Assembly (NCBI GenBank): GCA_011089965.1
Contig: JAANAU010000026.1
Coordinates: forward strand, 1 to 51,355
DNA: 51,355 nt
Source: Magnetococcales bacterium
GTDB taxonomy: Bacteria > Pseudomonadota > Magnetococcia > Magnetococcales > Magnetaquicoccaceae
Direction of reading: 5' to 3'
Below, one piece after another: positions 46,901-51,355 of the stretch; the first letter of the stretch is position 1, and the number at the start of each line of letters is the position of its first letter. The notes under the pieces were generated by a model. That model did no database searches. It was not told the DNA's origin and saw only the letters and a program-made list of their open reading frames with translations. The translations under genes and the position numbers were made by a program.

Positions 46901-49900
46901 GCCGGGGTGAATGATCCCCCGAGCGGGATTGTGCTTTCTGCCACTCAAGTGGCAGAAAACGATGCAGGGGCCTTGATCGGCAGGGTTCAAGCCATGGATC
47001 CGGATCCGGGCGATGTGGTACGGGTGGAACTGGTGCAGGATGGCAGAGGGTTGTTTGAGTTGCGTGATGGAGCGCTCTATTTACGGCCAGGCGTCACTTT
47101 GAATTATGAGGAGGATGCCGCTCATGCTGTGGTATTGCGTGCTGCGGATGCAGGCGGTCTGACGTATGAGCAAGGATTCACCATTGTCGTCACCGACCGC
47201 AACGAACCGCCAACCGGAATGCAGATCTCCAGCACTCTGGTCTCAGCCTCCCGTTTGGGGGCAGTGGTGGGCACGTTGAGTGTCGAGGATCCAGACCTTC
47301 ATGATCAGGCCAGTTATGTGTTGATCCGCGATCCTTCGGGTCTGTTTGAGATCTCCGGAACCACGCTTAAGGTACGCGACGGTCAAAATGCACAGTCGGG
47401 CGGGGCCAGCGAACATCGTGTGACCATACGTGTGACCGATGGGGGGCAGCATGCCCTGGAGCGGGAGTTTCGCATTCAGGTCACGGATCAGCAACATCCT
47501 CCCACGGATATCTTGTTGAACTCCGACTGGATTGTGGAAAATCAACCAGGAACGGTCGTGGGTTCGCTGATGGTGGTGGATCCGGATCCGGGGAGCGGCG
47601 CTACATTGACTCTGGTCCGCGATCCATCCGGACTGTTCGAGATTGTCGGGACGAGTTTACGTGTGCAGTCAGGTGTGAGCCTGGATTATGAGGCCGCGGA
47701 TCATTACGTGTTGCGGGTGCGCGCCACGGACAATACCCAGGCCACATTCGAGAAGAATCTGACCGTCACGGTACGCAATGTCAATGAGCCTCCGGTGGAT
47801 GTGACCCTTTCCACGTTGAGCGTGAATGAGAACCAGCCTGGTGCCATGGTGGGAACATTGACCGTCGTGGATCCGGATGCCAACGATACGGCAATGGTGA
47901 CGTTGGTGGAGGATGGTTCGGGTCTTTTTGAGGTGCGTGGCAGTGGCCTGGCCCTGAAGGCAGGAATGGCGGTGAATTATGAACAGGCTGCCGGGTATAC
48001 CGTACGTGTGCGTGCAACTGATGCGGACGGGGAGCGTTTGGAGAAGGAATTCACGATTGCGGTCAATGACGTGAATGAGGCACCGACTGCCCTGATTTTG
48101 AGCGGTGGAGAGGTCCGGGAGAATCTTTCCGGAGCTGTTGCCGGACAGGTTGTGGTAACCGATCCGGATGCCGGGGATGTTGTGACCGTGAGCCTGGTCT
48201 CCGATCCATCCGGATTGTTCCAGATGGTTGGCACAGAGTTGCGGCTGTTGGCCAATCGCTCTTTGGACTATGAAGCGGCTGCGTCCCATCAGGTACGTCT
48301 GGCAGCCACGGATCGGGTGGGTGCCACTCTGGAACAGAGCGTCACAATCATGGTGCGCAATGTCAACGAGGCCCCGACGCAGGTAGTGCTTGACAATACC
48401 AGTTTGGCGGAGAACAACCCGGGCGGCGTGGTCGGGACACTGTCGGTGGTGGATCCGGATCGGGATGATGGGGTCACATATTCATTGGTCCATGATGGGA
48501 CTCTGTTCGTCCTGGATGGGGAGCAGGTGCGTCTGCAATCAGATGTGGCAGCAGATTATGAACAGACATCGACCCACACCGTGCGTGTGCGTGCCACGGA
48601 TCGGGCCGGGGCCAGTGTGGAGGAGTCGTTTGTCATTCAGATTGTGGATCTCAATGAACCGCCGGTTGATTTGCAGATCTCCGGGCACAGCGTGGCCGAA
48701 AATCTTGCGGGTGGTGTCATTGGATCTTTGTCGGCGCGCGATCCGGATGCGGAGGATGTGATCCGCTACTCTCTGGTGGCCAATCCGGGTGGTCTGTTTG
48801 CCATTTCCGGGAACACTCTGCGTCTGGCGGATGGGGTCTCTTTGAATTATGAAGCAGATGCCATGCATACGATCCGGGTTCGTGCCACGGATCGTGACGG
48901 GGCAGCCGCTGAGTTGGATGTTGGCATTACGGTGACGGATCTCAACGAAGTTCCAACCGATGTGGTCTTGTCCACCTCCACCGTGCCCGAGGATACGGCA
49001 GGGGCTGTGGTGGGGAGATTGTTGGCAACCGATCCGGATCGTGGGGACAGTGCCCGGTTTGCCCTGGTGTCCGATCCCAGCGGTTTGTTTGAGATTGTCA
49101 ACGACCAACTGCGTCTGAAAGCCACAGCCAAGGCCAACTATGAGGATCCGGGTTCGTATCTGGTGGGGGTGCAGGTGACAGATGGGGCGGGGTTGAGCCT
49201 GGAGAAGAGTTTGACGGTTACGGTCACCAATCTGAATGATCCCCCGGGCGCAACCGGGCTGTACGCCCCGGAGAGTCTGGTGGAAGATGGTGCGCCCCTA
49301 CGTTTGAGTCCCATCCAGGTGAGTGATCCGGACAGCACCAATATTGTCGTGACCTTGACTTTGAGTTCTCCGGGAGCCGGTCGGTTTGAGGTTGGGAGTT
49401 CCGGTGCCGTGAACTCAACCTTTGATGGCACCACCTGGAGTGCCAACGGTTTGCTGAAGGATGTGAATCTTCTGTTGTCCCGTTTGACCTTCACCCCGGC
49501 TCTTGATTGGGATCAATCCTTTACCATCGCGACTTTGGTGAGTGATGGGGGTATGGCTTTGCAGGGAGTCAAGGCGGTCACGGTGCGTGCGGTCAACGAT
49601 GCACCAGTCCATACCATTCCTGCGGCTCAGAGTGTGTACGAGGATGCCGAGTTGCGCATCAACGGTCTGACGGTTGCCGATCCGGATGCTGCTGATCGGT
49701 TCATGCAGATGGCACTCCGGGTGGATCACGGCGTGCTGACTCTGAACCGGACCACGGGCTTGACCTTTTTGAGTGGCGATGGTGTTGCAGATGCGGAAAT
49801 GATCTTTTCAGCCACCCAGGCCAATCTTCGGGCAGCCATAACCGCGCTGCTTTATCATGGTGAACGGGATTTCCATGGACAAGAGAGATTGACGGTCACC

Positions 49901-51355
49901 ACCAGTGATCTGGGGCATTCCGGTTCCGGGGGAGTGCTGACAGACACGGGCCAGGTGATCATCACCGTACAACCGGTCAACGACGTGCCAATAATCACCA
50001 GTCATGGCGGGCGTGACCGTGTCGCGCTTGAGATGGTTGAGAACATGACCCTGGTGACCACATTAACCAGCGTGGATCCAGACCTGGAGAGAGTGGAGTA
50101 CTCTTTGGCCGGCGGATCGGATCAGGCGCGTTTTGTCCTGGATCAGGGGGTGTTGTCGTTCACAGCCCCACCTGATTTTGAGATGCCGCAGGATACGGAT
50201 CGCAACCACACTTATGAGGTGGTGGTCAAGGCCACAGATCGTGCCGGTGCTTTTGCATCTCAGACCATCACCGTGACCGTCACCAATGTCAATGAGGCTC
50301 CCTCCATCACGAGCAATGGGGCCATTTCGGTTCAAGAGAACACCACAGCCGTTACCACCTTGATTGGCACGGATCCGGAAAACGGGAATCTGACCTGGTC
50401 ATTGAGTGGTGGTGCGGATCGCAATAAATTTGCTCTGAATGGTGGGGTGTTGACTCTGCTGGCAGCCCCGAATTACGAATCCCCGACCGATACCGATGAG
50501 AATAACAGCTATCTGGTGGAGGTGACGGCCACCGATGCAGGGGGATTGACCGCAACCCAAACCATCACCGTGACCGTGGCCAATGTCAACGAGGCTCCCA
50601 CCATCACGAGCAATGGGGCCATCTCCATCAATGAAAATACCACCGCCGTTACCACCTTGATTGGTACGGATCCGGAAAACGGGAATTTGACCTGGTCATT
50701 GAGCGGTGGTGCGGATCGCAATAAATTTGCTCTGAATGGTGGGGTGTTGACTCTGCTGGCAGCCCCGAATTACGAATCCCCGACCGATACGGATGAGAAT
50801 AACAGCTATCTGGTGGAGGTGACGGCCACCGATGCAGGGGGATTGACCGTAACCCAAACCATTACCGTGACCGTGGCCAATGTCAACGAGGCTCCCTCGA
50901 TCACGAGCAGTGGGGTCATTTCGGTTCAGGAGAACAGCACAACCATTACCACCTTGATTGGCACGGATCCGGAAAACGGGAATTTGACCTGGTCATTGAG
51001 CGGTGGTGCGGATCGCAATAAATTTGCTCTGAATGGTGGGGTGTTGACTCTGCTGGCAGCCCCGAATTACGAATCCCCGACCGATACCGATGAGAATAAC
51101 AGCTATCTGGTGGAGATGACGGCCACCGATGCAGGGGGATTGACCGCAACCCAAACCATTACCGTGACCGTGGCCAATGTCAACGAGGCTCCATCCATCA
51201 CGAGCAGTGGGGCCATTTCGGTTCAGGAGAACACCACCGCCGTTACCACCTTGATTGGCACGGATCCGGAAAACGGGAATCTGACCTGGTCATTGAGTGG
51301 TGGTGCGGATCGCAATAAATTTGCTCTGAATGGCGGGGTGTTGACCTTCCTTGCT
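43955..51355 (+). CDS. Giant cadherin-repeat protein with novel helical N-terminal repeats (3' truncated by window)
   Basis: ATG 43955 with AAGGA at 43943-43947 (7 nt); open for 2467 codons to the window end. There is no signal peptide. Residues 1-540 are alpha-helical with a loose tandem repeat of about 70 residues (LLAALSSGEKLQNAL, LLTAMASGGPLDQA, LMVAMASGQNLEQAM). A Thr/Pro-rich linker (about 545-590) follows. Then 12 cadherin-like repeats of about 97 residues (about 45754-49240; PTDLLLSNRVVAENQAG, DPSGLFEI, LDYEA), a different Ig-like domain (about 49240-49600), one domain of the type found in the adhesin at the start of the window (49600-49985), and cadherin repeats of 99 residues that become nearly identical from 50288. 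DxND and DPD motifs suggest calcium binding. Role inferred: a very large surface adhesin, probably type I secreted; the C-terminus is not visible. Confidence 0.88.
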   Translation, partial: MSDSQSPTRALSVTPDFLIAPEELAELLSAMGTGQGLEETFARLLTLHHAKAMEFGALTVHLQHADSRFRTVLLQELSSGDPPWEGYENAVRAFWHEIRLALAPRQPPTEVNRLLAALAGDQEAVDLDQLLTKISRVEQEKSGLAKQMVGNSLLHALAGGSDGDAALKDARAAALAVDDMWQTLHAADTGQSRFLELFSQGVAAGESLETLFSGLIASDHPDPNGVDSFQRSLLENLEQGSRPDGAIQQATEVARTSIARSAELQGPLSPTMALLAALSSGEKLQNALSLAAGGLEGGEGSFAETLVQSLAEGHDLTTAQANATQAVAAAREAAHATNTGMASPVGALLTAMASGGPLDQAGGAALLSGNGAALFQQVLLEMIQAGNTPLQALQGAVEAPRAVAALGGTLQQPITSEEARLMVAMASGQNLEQAMANLPAVRAFSETLTETLQNGGSFSQAMNEAKAVAEAIAHNLATLQSNQVDQTLVALATGHGVDRISDIATVIALANQEARQTTETIRATETNSDRTNPVPPVQNPVADARPAETTPTTPITPLPPVVTPPASESPTPQPIPVPVPVSQVESAPRPDNVVIVVNAPPTDLLLSNRVVAENQAGALIGRFTVIDPDTAAGATLALLDDPSGLFEIDEMTLRLKSGQSLDYEANSFYPLRVQVTDGAGASLQKQFTVGVVDINESPAAVALSSRTIPENSTGVTVGQLSAQDPDQGDTLTWSLVADGAGRFEIVAGNLRLKNDVVCDFEQNPVQRVTVRATDRAGAYVEELLTITVLDLNEPPDNLTLSSAEVRENRVAATIGTLRVVDPDLGDRITLTLVADPSGLFVLEGNTLQLGAGKAADFESGTSHEVRIRATDSGQSSMERSFTIAVLDVNEAPQEISLSGRWIAERTLGAVVGSLSALDPDRGDAVSWRLVNDDSGLFEINGSTLKLLATASVDAALAESLTVRVQATDRAGLSLEQTFTLMVAGVNDPPSGIVLSATQVAENDAGALIGRVQAMDPDPGDVVRVELVQDGRGLFELRDGALYLRPGVTLNYEEDAAHAVVLRAADAGGLTYEQGFTIVVTDRNEPPTGMQISSTLVSASRLGAVVGTLSVEDPDLHDQASYVLIRDPSGLFEISGTTLKVRDGQNAQSGGASEHRVTIRVTDGGQHALEREFRIQVTDQQHPPTDILLNSDWIVENQPGTVVGSLMVVDPDPGSGATLTLVRDPSGLFEIVGTSLRVQSGVSLDYEAADHYVLRVRATDNTQATFEKNLTVTVRNVNEPPVDVTLSTLSVNENQPGAMVGTLTVVDPDANDTAMVTLVEDGSGLFEVRGSGLALKAGMAVNYEQAAGYTVRVRATDADGERLEKEFTIAVNDVNEAPTALILSGGEVRENLSGAVAGQVVVTDPDAGDVVTVSLVSDPSGLFQMVGTELRLLANRSLDYEAAASHQVRLAATDRVGATLEQSVTIMVRNVNEAPTQVVLDNTSLAENNPGGVVGTLSVVDPDRDDGVTYSLVHDGTLFVLDGEQVRLQSDVAADYEQTSTHTVRVRATDRAGASVEESFVIQIVDLNEPPVDLQISGHSVAENLAGGVIGSLSARDPDAEDVIRYSLVANPGGLFAISGNTLRLADGVSLNYEADAMHTIRVRATDRDGAAAELDVGITVTDLNEVPTDVVLSTSTVPEDTAGAVVGRLLATDPDRGDSARFALVSDPSGLFEIVNDQLRLKATAKANYEDPGSYLVGVQVTDGAGLSLEKSLTVTVTNLNDPPGATGLYAPESLVEDGAPLRLSPIQVSDPDSTNIVVTLTLSSPGAGRFEVGSSGAVNSTFDGTTWSANGLLKDVNLLLSRLTFTPALDWDQSFTIATLVSDGGMALQGVKAVTVRAVNDAPVHTIPAAQSVYEDAELRINGLTVADPDAADRFMQMALRVDHGVLTLNRTTGLTFLSGDGVADAEMIFSATQANLRAAITALLYHGERDFHGQERLTVTTSDLGHSGSGGVLTDTGQVIITVQPVNDVPIITSHGGRDRVALEMVENMTLVTTLTSVDPDLERVEYSLAGGSDQARFVLDQGVLSFTAPPDFEMPQDTDRNHTYEVVVKATDRAGAFASQTITVTVTNVNEAPSITSNGAISVQENTTAVTTLIGTDPENGNLTWSLSGGADRNKFALNGGVLTLLAAPNYESPTDTDENNSYLVEVTATDAGGLTATQTITVTVANVNEAPTITSNGAISINENTTAVTTLIGTDPENGNLTWSLSGGADRNKFALNGGVLTLLAAPNYESPTDTDENNSYLVEVTATDAGGLTVTQTITVTVANVNEAPSITSSGVISVQENSTTITTLIGTDPENGNLTWSLSGGADRNKFALNGGVLTLLAAPNYESPTDTDENNSYLVEMTATDAGGLTATQTITVTVANVNEAPSITSSGAISVQENTTAVTTLIGTDPENGNLTWSLSGGADRNKFALNGGVLTFLA
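50288..51355 (+). repeat. Near-identical 297-bp tandem repeats (at least 3.6 copies, continuing past the window)
   Basis: Copies start at 50288, 50585, 50882 and 51179, each exactly 297 bp apart, encoding 99-residue cadherin-like domains (GTDPENGNLTWSLSGGADR). They differ by only a few bases per copy, far less than the preceding domains. The array runs into the window end, so its true copy number is unknown. Confidence 0.95.

Noticed and set aside
50288-51355. CRISPR-like array
   Set aside because: Units are 297 bp, encode one continuous cadherin frame, and have no short repeat/unique spacer pattern.
1-51355. Magnetosome, phage, transposon or tRNA/rRNA features
   Set aside because: I looked for magnetosome gene motifs, transposases, integrases, attachment sites and RNA genes and found none I could support.

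Overview
The window reads as a chromosome segment of a Gram-negative proteobacterium. The evidence is an lptD-surA-pdxA run (outer-membrane LPS assembly), the DXP-type vitamin B6 genes pdxA and pdxJ, a Tat-exported AMIN/amidase_3 cell-wall amidase, and giant RTX and cadherin-type surface or secreted proteins. The dense set of multidomain receiver/histidine-kinase proteins recalls free-living aquatic or magnetotactic lineages such as Magnetococcales, but that placement is a guess from memory and no marker gene here proves it. I see no rRNA, tRNA, insertion sequence or CRISPR array.

Layout. (1) 1-3373: the 3' end of a giant cadherin-like adhesin gene. (2) 3436-4437: a GAPDH gene on the minus strand. 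(3) 4666-10134: a plus-strand unit of an AlaC-type aminotransferase, homoserine dehydrogenase, a degenerate phosphoglycerate-mutase-like protein and RecJ. (4) 37560 down to 10140: about 27 kb read entirely from the minus strand, with many 4-bp stop/start overlaps. In transcription order it holds a small acidic protein, trpF, accD, folC, lptD, surA, pdxA, a metallophosphoesterase, a BaiN-type flavoprotein, a signalling block (1318-aa hybrid kinase, REC-HD-GYP, CheA, CheY, CheC-like, 909-aa hybrid kinase, REC-HK-REC, REC-metallo-beta-lactamase-cNMP protein, second CheC-like, CheD), then pdxJ and acpS. (5) 37789-42240: a 1483-aa RTX protein on the plus strand, separated by a bidirectional terminator from a minus-strand amidase. 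(6) 43955 to the end: the 5' 2467 codons of a second giant cadherin-repeat protein.

How it fits together. The signalling block looks like a chemosensory-type phosphorelay without its own receptor, CheW, CheR or CheB. It has a P2-less CheA, one stand-alone CheY, two CheC-type phosphatase homologues and CheD. Around them sit three large kinases and two receiver proteins with enzymatic outputs: HD-GYP (c-di-GMP hydrolysis) and a metallo-beta-lactamase fold carrying two cyclic-nucleotide-binding-like domains. It lies between pdxA and pdxJ, whose products act consecutively in pyridoxal phosphate synthesis. The least described parts are the REC-MBL-cNMP protein, the alpha-helical tandem repeat at the N-terminus of the 3' giant protein, and the 170-residue module repeated five times in the RTX protein.
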